Shown here in pieces: positions 1 through 10,789 of a stretch of DNA of 64,000 nucleotides (position 1 is the first letter of the stretch; each line of letters opens with the position of its first letter). The translations under genes were made by a program, and so were the position numbers. This DNA is from Atherix ibis (taxonomy: Eukaryota; Arthropoda; Insecta; Diptera; Athericidae). A model generated the notes under the pieces. It had not been told where the DNA came from and searched no databases. It saw only the letters and a list, made by a program, of their open reading frames with translations. Where the stretch lies: the NCBI GenBank assembly GCA_958298945.1, contig OY282606.1:74387622-74451621 (forward strand). The letters run 5' to 3'.

Positions 1-1277
1 AGATCATTTTATTTTAGAGAAAATATTTCCATCTTTAGAACTTTTCTTCTCTAAGTATATTAATCCATAAAATTTTTCAAGAAAATATTTTACTTCCATT
101 CCTTAACATTTTCAATATATTAAAATTTTGTCCTTTGGAAATAAGAATTTAAGTAGTTCTCTTGTAAAGTTTATAGTTATTTTAATCGAAAGTAGAATTG
201 CATGTAGTTGATCTGAGTGAATTTCTATTAAAAACATAATAGAAACCAAAGTGAGGGATATTATGTATAAGCTGGTATATGCTCATTTCTATGATGAAAG
301 TCACTTCTTACATAAATCGAGATGTCGTCGAAAAACCAATTTTCTTAAGTCTATTTGCGTGTCATAATTTAAAATTGTATATATATTACCAACCATATAT
401 GATTAAATACTGAAAGCAAGCACTGGAGCAAGTTCACGTATCTATAATGCATTTGAATATATCTATAAATTTTAAAAGTCACGAATAAATTTATTAATTA
501 CAATTTTATGTAAAGGCAGAAAGTTTGTTCCATTTTACAATATTTTCTGTATTCTCTTTTCGACGGAAATATCCTGGAACAATATATCTGCCTTCAAATA
601 AAATTGAAATTTTCTGTACTCTTATAAAAAAGAGAAGAGATTTTGGTTTCTTCTTGGCGGGACTACTTCTACCGCTACTGAAGGATTTTAAACGATTTTA
701 TTTTTACAACAAATAATATCATAAATTGTAGGCTAAAGCAATTTGTATTGTTATCATCGATTAATAAAATATACCAATGTCAATTGGTTGTCAAAGCACT
801 TAACTGATTAGTTGGCTTTGATATCTGTGCACATATTAAAAAAAAAAACTATAAAAATCTGCACTAATATCGAGTTGCTATAACTGGTACGATTGTAAGT
901 AATATTTAAGAAGGTATGAGTAAATGGTATCTTCCGTACAAGTGAAAACGTTAAGGATATCAAGTATTTAGTTGATTTTTTTTGAATGTTCGGAGAAGTA
1001 CATGAATCTCCTATCCTTCAGAAAATCTTGACCTATCGTCTAATTAATTGCACCACATGCAACCTGAATGTATAGACCTTGTCTTTTTTTAAGTGAGTTA
1101 AAGTGGTCCCAAGTGGGATGTATTCATATTCAGAAGTATATATTGCTGATGTAATGATTCATGATTGAATATATAGCATTTACGTGCTCCTGAAGGTTTT
1201 GTTTGGATACGTGTACAGGTTCAATGATGGCTGGCTATCAGCTCAACCAACATGTTTTAGTTCATCTAAAGTTTATG
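1..1277. other. AT-rich sequence, no gene seen
   Basis: No convincing coding exon, RNA gene or classified repeat was seen on either strand. A 63-codon open stretch near 525-716 (+) has low-complexity composition and no family resemblance. Because the exons at 1284-1642 are read on the minus strand, this stretch would be their downstream intron or the rest of that gene. Confidence 0.4.
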
Positions 1278-1283
1278 ACTTAC

Positions 1284-1642
1284 CCGTAATATTCTAAAGG
1301 GACTCTCGCTAAGTAGACAGACTTCGGCTGCGGGCACAACGATTTCCTTGGCTTTGTCTAGAATAATTTCCAATTCGCTACCATCGCCCTCGCCACGCGA
1401 TTCGCAATCAATCACAGTAGTCGATATCGGCGATGTGCTGCTTCTCCATTTGTTCAAGACCCATAACTGTCGTATTATATGTCAGTTAATTTTTATTTGA
1501 AATTTTTAATTAATTGATTTACCTTTATCTTTTTTTGCTGTGTTTCAAAATCGCCAGTCACCAAGCTATTTGGTGTCCCTAAGTTTGGCATGATTTCTCG
1601 TCCTCGAACATAAAATCCGTTAAAGAGATTTGAAATGTTTTT
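1284..1642 (-). CDS. Two consecutive coding exons of an unrecognised gene
   Basis: Exon 1523-1642 (40 codons) follows an acceptor ending TTTTTAG and ends at a GTAAAT donor. Exon 1284-1466 (61 codons) follows ACGACAG and ends at GTAAGT. Both are phase 0 at both ends, so the frame runs through uninterrupted. The joined 101 residues contain IMPNLGTPNSLVTGDFE, then LWVLNKW, a Ser/Thr-rich patch, an acidic CESRGEGDGSELE stretch and EIVVPAAEVCLLSESPF. Base composition is clearly less AT-rich than the flanks and codon use looks constrained, as expected of a conserved host gene. I do not recognise the family. No upstream or downstream exon was found, so the gene probably extends across a long intron and past the left edge of the window. 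Confidence 0.65.
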
Positions 1643-3715
1643 CTAAAAATTTAAAATATATTATTATTTATTATTTTTTCTATTAACTATAGTATATTTA
1701 AAGTTGCCATATTGCAATAAAATCCTATCAGTTCAACAATCTTTTGATATATTTTAGCAAAATCATCTATTACTATTAAACATATGCAATTTGACCATAT
1801 GGTGCTGACTAAGTTTTGATATGAAACACAATTTTTCGATAATACGAATGATTTTGATTGTACAAATGCGCTTATCAGAATTATAATTGTGCAAACTAAT
1901 ATTTGATTATATAATGAATAAATTCATATTACTAGAAAGGTGATGATAATTGTCTTATCTATAGTAAGGGAGCAATAGGGCGACTGATATTGTCATGAAA
2001 ATATAGTATTAGTAAATTTGTTTAGCAATATTTGATATTGAATTAAACTGCATAATGATATTTTATATACCAATTTATGTTTCTTTTACTTATTTTTATT
2101 TGTTAAACGTTTCACAAATTTAATTTTATGTATTTTATGTTATATTATATTAAAAAAATTAAAATATAATTTCGTGAACCTCTTTGGCTAGACTACATGA
2201 GCTTATTCTTTTTAGCAGATGTTTTCAAATACACAGTGTTCCCAAAAAATAACCGAACTTAATATTTAAATCATACAACATGCAGCGCCATCTATTGAAG
2301 CATTAAAAAAATACATTCATCCTCTTTCAAATGTACCTAAATTCATGTAAATAGGATGACAGATGTGAAAGTTTCAGCCATTTAAATAAAAGAAAAAGTG
2401 TGCTAATGTTACAAAACAAAAATGGAACAAAGAGCAAATATAAAATTTTGTGTTAAACTTGAAAAAAATTTCCTGAGACATACGAATTTATGGAAAAAGT
2501 TTATGATGATGATTGTATGAGTCATTACTCAAGTTTATACGTGGTTTACACGATTTAAAAATGGTCGTGAGGATTTAAATGACGACCTAAAGCCAGGTCG
2601 TCCAGAAGCTAGTAATCGTGCTGAATTGGTGGAAAAAGTCCGTAAAATCATTGGTATCGATACAAATTTTACTACGAGAATGTTGGCTGAGAAATTAAAT
2701 ACGAGTAAAAACACTATTTGGAGAATTTTTACTGAAGATTTGGGTAAAAGAAAGGTCTATGCGCGTTTTGTTCCACATGAATTAAATGAAGACCAAAGAA
2801 TCGCTCGTGTGGAGCATTGCAAAGACATTGTTGAAACTGCTGAAAACGATCCAGACTTTCTTGATTCGATCATAACTGGTGATGAGTCATGGTGCTTTAA
2901 ATATGACCTGAAACTAAGCGTCAATCTGCTGAATGGAAGTCCAAAGGCGAGCAAAAACCAAAAAAATTGCGTTTTCTGAAGTCTCGAATCAAGACAATGT
3001 TGATTACTTTTTATGATTCGAAGGGTATTGTCCACAAGGAATTTGTTCCAGAAGGTCGAACTGTTAATGGAGAATACTATTGGGTTGATGCAAAAGTGAT
3101 GACCGTATTTTATGATCCTAGGTAAACAATTTTTTCTTCAGAAATGATGAATAGTATCTTCTTTTAAATGATTTCATTGTATAAAGGATACTTTCCCTCT
3201 ACTTTCTATTCAGTTTTGGTATGGTCAGATTACAGTAAAGAGCCCTTGTATTTTTTCAAAATGTCCGTCGATAAATTACATTTACGTCATTGTTTAGCTT
3301 ATGAATTCCGTAAAGACAATACCGCGAGTGTGGCAACCAAAAACATTTGCGAAGTGTATGGAGCAGATGTCATTAAAGTACGACAGGTACGAAGATGGTT
3401 TATATAATTCCGATCTGGGGATTTTTCACTAATTGATAAACCACGTACCGGGCGGCCATTGAAGTGTGATGACGACAAGTTAAAAGTCATAATTGACGCC
3501 AATCCACGTCTTACCACCAGGGAGATCGCGTCGATGATGGGAGTCAACCAAACAACCGTATTAAGACATTTGAAGCGTATGGAGGTGGTTTCGCGGTACC
3601 ACGTTTGGATACCTCATCAATTGCCGGCTGCGAATTTATTGGATCGTGTGTATTTTGAACTCTTGGAACGCAATCAGACAATTACAGCAGAATGATATTG
3701 TCAGCAATTATCTAA

Positions 3716-3769
3716 ATTGAACATCGCCCTTCAAAAGGATAGATTGAACATCGCCCTTCAAAAGGATAG
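3716..3769. repeat. 27-bp perfect tandem duplication
   Basis: Two adjacent identical 27-bp units (3716-3742, 3743-3769) beginning ATTGAACATCGCCC lie inside the inner mariner, at the edge of the deletion that removed its catalytic core. A slippage or repair scar is the likely origin. Confidence 0.9.
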
Positions 3770-4019
3770 AATTGGTAAACAGAAAAGGGGTAGTGTTTCA
3801 TCACGACAACGCGCAACCACATGTGGCTATGATGTCCCAACGCAAGCTAAATGAGTTGAATTGGGATGTTATCAAGCATCCACCGTATTCTTCATATCTT
3901 GCTCCTTCCGGTTTTCATTTATTCCGATCACTGCAAAATTTTTTAAATGAAAAAATATTTGATACAATAGAGCAGGTAAAAACATCCCTTACTTCATCCA
4001 CGGAATTTTATACTAATGG

Positions 4020-4118
4020 TATTAATAAATTGATGAAAAGATGGGTATTAATAAATTGATGAAAAGATGGGAGAAATTTTAAATAGATGGCACATGCAGC
4101 GCCATCTATTTAAAATTT
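4020..4118. repeat. 26-bp tandem duplication followed by an 18-bp perfect inverted repeat
   Basis: Units 4020-4045 and 4046-4071 are identical and repeat the end of the inner mariner transposase (KLMKRW). They are followed by perfect 18-bp arms at 4074-4091 and 4101-4118 (AAATTTTAAATAGATGGC and its complement) around a 9-nt loop. Both lie inside the inner mariner and look like repair or template-switch products. Confidence 0.85.
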
Positions 4119-4499
4119 TGTAAAGGATGAAAAAGATACATTAATCTTTTTTCAAACGCACGTAAATTCATGTAAATCGGATGACAGATGTGAAAGTTAC
4201 AGCCATTTCAAAAAAAGAAAAAGTGTGCTATGATTTAAATATAAAGTTGGGTTTTTTTTGGGCATATAAAAAACGGTCATAACTTTTGCATCAACCCGAT
4301 ACTTAGGCATTTTAGATCGTTTGTGGAAAAGAATTGGTCGTGTTAGACCTGAATATTCAACAGGAAAACAGCTGTTTTTATTGCACGAGTCTAATGGAAC
4401 CTATTTTGAATAAATTATAACTTTCAAAGATAATATACACATAATGTGTATTTTATTCTATATCCAAAAAGGTCGGTTATTTTTGAGTTTGAACAAAAA

Positions 4500-5360
4500 A
4501 TCTTTATGAGTAAATAATAAATAAATGAAATTAAAAATCAATGTATGGAGTAAATTAACATTTTTTGAATTTCTTGACGACAACTCGTACAGTGTAGACG
4601 GGATCGCTAGTGAGATGAATCACATACTGCAGCAAATGGTTCATCTTTTAATTGTCCAAGAATGGGATAGCGAATCAATGCACGATAACTGTCATCAGCT
4701 GTTCCATACTTAAAAAATGAGATATTAAAAAGTGTAGCAATTATGAGAAAGGATACTAGGCAGAATAGCCCCATTTGCCCAAACATCATTGGCCCATACC
4801 AGAGAGGCCTTATTTCAGGAAATCAGCAACAGATCAGATCTTTTCTCTATGGCAGTTCCTTAATTTAAGGCAATTTATAATTATTCTTCAGAAACTTGGA
4901 TTCTCAGAAAAACCCATTGCGAAATCTTGTCCACGTTTGAGAGGAGGATTTTATGAAGAATTTTTGAACTTCTACATGCGGATGGACGATTGTGGAGCCT
5001 ATTTAACAACGAGATCCTGGAGCTCTACCGCGACTACCCGTTTGTGTATAAAATTAAAGCTCAACAGGATGCGGTAGGATGGACATTTATTCTCTATGGA
5101 TGAGGAAGATCCTACCCGGAAAGTACACAGTGGCTCTAAAATTAACATGTTGGGAGTGTCAAACTGGAAGACCGCGGGGCTAGGTCAGGACGTCTGGAGT
5201 TTTTTGTTTTAGCAAGCCCAGACCACCCCTCCGGTTGTCGCACCATTATTGATGAAGCAATATCGTTCAACGAAACGGCTGATTTAGTGAAAAGTGCAAG
5301 AACGTCAAAACGCATCTTCTTCTATTCATTTTGGTACAGACGAAAGAAATAATAATAAAA
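4500..5360 (+). other. Unassigned region with a possible coding relic
   Basis: The stretch 4977-5340 (+) is less AT-rich than its surroundings and reads with few stops in one frame (ADGRLWSLFNNEILELYRDY, then after a stop and a shift SPDHPSGCRTIIDEAISFNE). No family was recognised. On the minus strand at 4607-4789 there is a hydrophobic 60-codon open stretch (GLFCLVSFLIIATLF) that could be a chance frame or an exon. Most likely this is an old transposon or pseudogene fragment next to the mariner nest; a diverged host exon is not excluded. Confidence 0.25.
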
Positions 5361-5888
5361 AGTACATATCACTTATGTTTCCACAAAGGAAAGTACGTCA
5401 ATACATACCACAAGAGTAGTTAATTATATAAGGATATTATATAATTCTAGACCTTATAAAATGTATTAATTTCTTAAAATAAATTATAAATTACCAAAAA
5501 AATCATTTCGACTATATCTGTATATCTGAATGTATTTCATTTTTCTAAGCAAATTTTGTAAAAATTTTAATAAATCGTGAAACGGATAAGAAAAATAGTA
5601 AAATTTACCTACATTTAATGATATTTTAAAAGATCAATAAAAGTTTAGAAGAATAACAACTTATTCAGAAGGAAAAAAAGTATCAAGAAAAAACCAGGTG
5701 AAACTATTCAATTGTCGCGGACAATATATATCTTGCTGTAATTTAATAAGATCCTTTAATTGAGAATGGTATTTTATAAAAAAAAACTATTGTATCTATA
5801 AGAATTCTATAGCGGTAAATAATAATTTTTATAAATTCTTATATTAAGGCAGAAGTTCCCCAATAAATATGCTTAATTATCCACTTTC

Positions 5889-6955
5889 CTCCCAAAAATT
5901 TTAAGCCCTCGGAAATTAAATCTACTATTCTGCGTCTTCCCAATAAAAAAGCTCTTAGTTATGATCTAATAACAGCTTCTATTCTGAAGCAAATTTTCCG
6001 AAAAGCTTTAGTTTTAATTACATACATTTTTAATAGTATCCTGGGCACAACCTGTTTTCCTTCACTCTGGAAATTTACTATCATTAAAATGTATCTAAAT
6101 CAAATAAACCCATTAATTCTCCTTTCTCCTATAGACCTATTAGCCTCTCACCAATCTTTGCTAAGATTTTCAAAAAACTCATATTAAAAGGACTCTATCC
6201 AGTCCTAGTTGATGAAAAAATTATTCCAGATCACCAATTTGGCTTCTGATCTGAACACTTCACTATCTAGCAATGCCATCGCATTGTTGATCACATTGCA
6301 TCCTCTCTTGAAAGGAAAGAATATTTCCCAGGACTATTCTAGCCGGAGTCTAACAATGTAGTATGCTTGGTCCCATTTTATATAATATTTATACCCATGA
6401 CGATACGGCCATACTTGCTACCCATACAAATCCTTACAAAGCTTCCAACAATTTACAATTTCATATCCACAACCTTCAATCCTCGTTTAAGAGATGGAGA
6501 GTAAGGGTATACGAATGGAACTTTACTTTCACACTTTGTCAAGGAAAACCTACTCATTTATACCTTAATAGCAACATGATTAACGTAAAGTACGTTATTT
6601 GGGATAAGAGATTAACATGGAACCTACATACTAGACTAAAAAGAGTTGAAGCCACTAGCCGTTACCTACAACTTCTTAGACTACTTGCCAAACGCTCGAA
6701 ACTAACAATAAAAAGTAAACTTTTAATATACAAAAAGTTAATCCACTTGTGATAGAATGGTCCTGTACTGCCCTCCCCGGCCTCACTCATTGGAGACTTA
6801 AGAGACAATGGCCTAGAGATTTTCCAGAGAGGAATCTAATTTCCGTTAGTTGGAGAAATGGCGATGGGTGTTTACTCCCACTTCATGATACACAAGATTG
6901 TTAATTAAAATGTTATGTAAATCTGCTTGTAGTTGCAGATAAAAAATAAAGAAAA
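5889..6955 (+). mobile_element. Truncated jockey-clade non-LTR retrotransposon with target-site duplication
   Basis: A 14-bp direct repeat AATTATCCACTTTC flanks the insert at 5875-5888 and 6956-6969, which fixes both ends. Reverse-transcriptase remnants in several frames run from the palm (GYDLITASILKQI, then the IDLLASHQSLLRF region corresponding to YRPISLLPIL) to HDDTAILAT at 6363-6420. The last is the (Y/F)ADD box with the A lost. The thumb follows (KRLTWNLHTRLKRVEATSRY). There is an internal deletion near 6340-6365 and several stops. The 3' end shows the family tail GTAGTTGCAGATAAAAAATAAAG. The copy is 5'-truncated, which is typical of target-primed reverse transcription. Other copies of this family lie at 23815, 24055, 42915 and 43510. 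Confidence 0.85.
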
Positions 6956-6969
6956 AATTATCCACTTTC

Positions 6970-8360
6970 ATCAGAATTTATTTAGAAAAGAAATATTCGA
7001 AAATATTGATCTTAGGATTTATATTAATTAATTTAATATATTATACGAGTAGCAGCGTATTACATATACGTGAGATAGGAAATCAAGCAATATTTTGAGC
7101 GATTGTGAAATAGGTAATTAGTAATTACCGAAACTGATAAAACCAGACAATGCATATTAACGTGCATAGAAAAAGATTTACCATCTGGTATCCATATAAA
7201 ACGTTTAAATTTAAGTACAATAACTTTTTATTTAAACATATTATACACAATGTTTCTATTATACAGAATAGTTGTTAATACGAAATCAAATGCAACCCCG
7301 GAAATTAATAATTAGTGATAAAGTACAATTTCGCACAAATACAAACTTCTGGGATTTCTTATATGAGTACAGTTTCGTGTGATTGGTTCTCTGCACAACT
7401 GGAGAGCAATGTATTACTTACTTTGCAACGAAAACAAAAATAAGAGGATCCAAATGAATTCCCAGAGAAAGTTTTGAAATTCATTTATATGTTCAGAGAT
7501 CTTACGAGAACGCAAGAAAACTTTTCAAACTACGTTTAGAAACGCATACGAGAATAGAGTGTTTTTCATAATAAAAGAGTTTTGTGCATTTGACTTTTTT
7601 TTTATTATTACCAAATAGTACTGATTGGTAGCATATAGTGACAATAGAAACCACAAGAAATTAAGTATTTCTGTTTGGAAAACGTGTACCTTCGACTTTT
7701 AGTAAATTGAATTGAAGAGAAAATCAGATACTTTTCTGCAACTATTGTATCAGTCAATAAATCTCACACTTATTCTTTCACACGTCTTATGATTGCTTCT
7801 ATTTCGTGGAATATAATAAAAGTTTTTAGCTCCCGAAAACATCAGATATACATTATGATATTCTCCTTTCAATGGAATATCATATTAGCTGAAATTTGTT
7901 TGGTCAGAACATAAACATAATGTAATGTAGACGTTTGATTGGACGATTATTTGATCATACTTATTTGAAAACATCGAAAATATTACACTTTTTTTAAACT
8001 TGGTATTTTTTTATGAATTCAAAAATTTACTAGAAAAATTGACATCGAATAAAGCTTTTCTAATTGCAAGATAGAGAATTGGTCAATTGGTTTACGTTAA
8101 TTAGAATTGGTCAAGAAATTCATGAATTATTCAATAAATTTGTATATTGATTTTTTTCTGTCAATATATTTTCCAAATCTTTCATCGATATTATTTTTAA
8201 CTTAAAAAAATAGTTTTTTTTCGATTGTCCGTGAAAGTATTTCGAATTTAATGGGAAGAATTTCTCATTATTTAAAATAATATAAAAAATTGCACAATGC
8301 TGTCTTCCATATCCTAACATATTATGCACTTTATTTTTTTAATTTATAAGGTGCTCTCTT
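6970..8360. other. AT-rich sequence, no gene seen
   Basis: No supportable coding, RNA or transposon feature was found on either strand. The 69-codon minus-strand open stretch at 8120-8329 is low complexity. Confidence 0.4.
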
Positions 8361-8362
8361 AA

Positions 8363-8480
8363 CTTTGTTGATTTACGGTAGTTCTAAATACTTTTCTGCT
8401 ATAAGAAATAAGAAAAGTATTTAGAACTACCGTAAATCAACAAAGAGTTTTATAAATAAAGAAGTACTTTATTTATAAAA
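8363..8480. repeat. Two adjacent perfect inverted repeats
   Basis: Arms 8363-8397 and 8411-8445 are perfect 35-bp complements around a 13-nt loop (arm begins CTTTGTTGATTTACGG). They are followed at once by perfect 14-bp arms 8448-8461 and 8467-8480 around 5 nt. No transposase or target duplication was seen. This may be a tiny foldback element or a template-switch scar. Confidence 0.9.
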
Positions 8481-9281
8481 TTCTTATAACACTTTATAAT
8501 TATGGCTTTTTTAGGGACAACACTCACTAAATACCGAAAACACTAAATTCCCGAACACTAATTAATTACAAACTATAAATTTGGTATTTGCATCTTTTCT
8601 TTAAAGAAAATAATAATCACAAGCCTACAACAGGTAAATAATGAAGAATTGTGATACTTTTGGAAGGTGCCGCAATATATATCATTAAATGCCATTGGCA
8701 AATGTGGATATAATATCAAGTTTCGATCAGGCCCATTAAAAAAAAACATGGGTTAGTCTATGTTTAATTTTATTTAACTTAAAGAGAGGGAAAAAAAACA
8801 ATAACAGAAAAATATTACACTCAATATAATATTTAAATAATAGCAAACTATATTATTAAGAATAAATAAGTATCTTTAATTCATTGTTCAATAGCATTTT
8901 TCTATATTTAAAAAAAAATACGCATAAACGTCGTTTAATTTTTTGGATTTATTCATTTACTCACTAAATTAGAATCTTTAATTTATAATGAAAATTGCTA
9001 CAATTTTATTTTATTTATAAAAATCAATGCTATCTCTTTCACATTAGTTCTATTGAGCAGCCTTCAACTTGAATTGCCTTAACCTCCTCGGTTACACTCG
9101 TTTGAATATTAAAAGGATGACGTCCTTTTAATTCTGTTTTGATTTTGGAGAACGACAAATAATCAAATTAACTATTTAGGTGAATAGGTAGACTAGGAAA
9201 CCAATTCCTTTTTCTGAGTATTTGAAGGACTTCTTTCTAAAAAATTTGGTTGGCAGTTTATTTTGGAGGTGAAAATTCTTT

Positions 9282-9336
9282 CGTATAAGCATAGACTTGA
9301 CTTTATGCTACGTATAAGCATAGACTTGACTTTGGA
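9282..9336. repeat. Short tandem duplication
   Basis: CGTATAAGCATAGACTTGAC occurs twice about 28 bp apart inside the degenerate mariner. Local duplication. Confidence 0.8.
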
Positions 9337-9593
9337 TTTACTGATTTAGCTTTCTTCAGCCAAAGAGCTTTGTCAGAGTATTAGTGTTCCATTTGAATTT
9401 TTTTTACGAATCATTCTTGAAAATCCACGATTCATCCCCGCGGCTCCCTCGATTAAAGAAATCTAGTTAATTTTTGATTCTGTCGAGAAGGTCAAGGCAC
9501 ACATCCCACGATTGTCCTTATATTCATTCGCGAGGGGTTTTTCGCACCATCTTGGCACAAACCATTCTGAAGCCTAAATTTTAAGTCAAAATC

Positions 9594-9658
9594 TTATGAA
9601 TCGTAAAACAATTTAAAATTAACTCACTACTAATTTTAAATTGTTTTACCATTCATAA
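9594..9658. repeat. 28-bp inverted repeat (1 mismatch)
   Basis: Arms 9594-9621 and 9631-9658 are complementary except for one base, with a 9-nt loop. They lie inside the degenerate mariner transposase, where the coding sequence gives no reason for a hairpin. Confidence 0.9.
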
Positions 9659-9854
9659 CTCAATGTTAATCGATAATCTGACATCACAAGAGTCGTCATC
9701 CGTTCCATATTTTTATTAGTTGAATGCCTTTATGGGCGAGGTTTATCTTCCACAGTTTTCCGGGCCTGCAAAAATGGGCTATGCCCTCGAAAAACTTGTG
9801 CTCTTTATAAGGAATATTTCCCATTGACTAGTTACAACTTTTCGTAATCCTGGC

Positions 9855-9899
9855 GAAACGTTATGCCATAATATATCAAATATTATGGCATAACGTTTC
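9855..9899. repeat. 20-bp perfect inverted repeat
   Basis: Arms 9855-9874 and 9880-9899 (GAAACGTTATGCCATAATAT and its complement) with a 5-nt loop, near the 5' end of the degenerate mariner. Confidence 0.92.
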
Positions 9900-10019
9900 T
9901 CCATATTTCACTATTCCATAAACACAGCTACTTTTATTATACTCGACGAGGGTGAAAATTGTCCTGGAAGTCTGGGAGAGAGTAACATAAATGGAGAATA
10001 CGCAGTGGAGGGGAAGCCC

Positions 10020-10417
10020 ACAGTAATGCCAGATCACTCTCAGTAATGCCATATCACTCTCAGTGCTGCCAGATCACTCTCAGCGATGCCAGATAACTCT
10101 TAGTGATGTCAGATCACTCTCAGTGATGCCAGATCACTCCCAGTGATGCCAGATCACTCTCAGTGATACCAGATCACTCTCAGTAATGCGATATAACTCT
10201 CAGTGATGCATTTTATCACTCTCAGTAATGCTAGATCACGCTCAGTGATACCAGACCACTCTCAGTGATGCCAAATCACTCTCCGTGATGCCATATCACT
10301 CTCAGTAATGCGATATCACTCTCAGGATGCCATATCACTCTCAATGATGCCAGATCACTTTTAGTGATGCCAGATCATTCTTATTGATGCCAGATCACTC
10401 TCAGTGATACCAGATCA
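10020..10417. repeat. Minisatellite, about 20 copies of a 20-bp unit
   Basis: Consensus unit CAGTGATGCCAGATCACTCT, repeated head to tail with point differences and occasional indels (for example one unit with TTTT inserted near 10210). Each unit contains AGTGAT and ATCACT separated by 5 bp, so each can form a 6-bp hairpin. The array starts directly after the 5' edge of the degenerate mariner (GGGGAAGCCCA) and decays at 10417. The 20-bp period is not a multiple of 3 and no reading frame is kept, so it is not protein coding. Confidence 0.95.
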
Positions 10418-10789
10418 TGTCATTACTTAAGTACGAAACACCTCGTATAAGTATTTTTAAACGAATTTAAGGTAGAAAAACAATTCTGACGACAACTGCA
10501 AAGTTATCAGAATATACAAAAATCCGACAGCGAAATTTTTAAAACTTTCACAATTTTATGGAAATGCAGAAAATTCCGATGGCGAAAGGCAACTGCAAAC
10601 GGTTCTATCAACGAATTAGATATTTTTCAATTTTTGTCATTTTACAGGGTTCATCAATAAAAATGTTAATTATTTTTTATTGTATAATAAACCAAAAAAT
10701 AAATGTGGTAAGGCAAAATTTTTTATTTTATTTTGGACTATAATCGGTTCAATTATATTCTGAAAATAACATCATTCAAATGCGGCCGC

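Larger units (their letters stand above)
3080..4299 (+). mobile_element. Inner mariner element (mellifera type), defective
   Basis: Terminal inverted repeats start TTGGGTTGATGCAAAAGT at 3080 and TCGGGTTGATGCAAAAGT (reverse complement) at 4299, flanked by TA at 3078-3079 and 4300-4301. The transposase starts at the ATG at 3261. It has stops after RRWFI and after NQTITAE. The middle of the gene, including the first catalytic Asp, is deleted, and the gene resumes with NRKGVVFHHDNAQPH. The third Asp is replaced (APSG instead of APSD). The element also carries two short tandem duplications (3716-3769 and 4020-4071). Just inside its 3' end, at about 4085-4263, is a segment resembling the outer element's 5' region. 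It cannot encode an active transposase. Confidence 0.85.
2237..4494 (+). mobile_element. Outer mariner element (GDESW type), split by a second mariner
   Basis: A degraded mariner-family DNA transposon. The 5' terminal repeat near 2237-2264 contains CCAAAAAATAACCGAAC. A matching inverted end (core AAAAATAACCGACC) lies near 4470-4494. Transposase remnants at about 2520-2980 cover the helix-turn-helix and the first catalytic Asp, in ITGDESWCFKYD. They shift frame near 2910-2980 (TMLITFYDSKGIVHKEF follows in another frame) and run to NGEYY at 3079. Coding resumes exactly after the inner element at 4300 with LGILDRLWKRIGRVRPEYS, runs to LLH, and then jumps by deletion to the C-terminal SNGTYFE plus stop at about 4406. 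The second and third catalytic Asp are missing, so the copy is dead. Confidence 0.8.
9000..9975 (-). mobile_element. Degenerate mariner-like transposon, copy 1 of a family
   Basis: Minus-strand translation gives recognisable mariner pieces: a VCAKMV motif (cf. LCAKWVP), then WDVCLDLLDRIKN, then GDESWIFKNDS containing the first catalytic Asp near 9430. All are in a heavily stopped frame. The family's second copy at 27480-28085 shares the same 5' end (the block near 9930-9970 resembles 28025-28075) and the same C-terminal tail. Two hairpins lie within it (9594-9658 and 9855-9899). Clearly non-functional. Confidence 0.6.

Noticed and set aside
525..716. 63-codon plus-strand ORF
   Set aside because: AT-rich, Phe/Lys-biased chance frame without splice or family support.
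10020..10417. CRISPR-like array
   Set aside because: Units are contiguous 20-mers with no unique spacers, in a eukaryotic context with no cas genes. It is a minisatellite.
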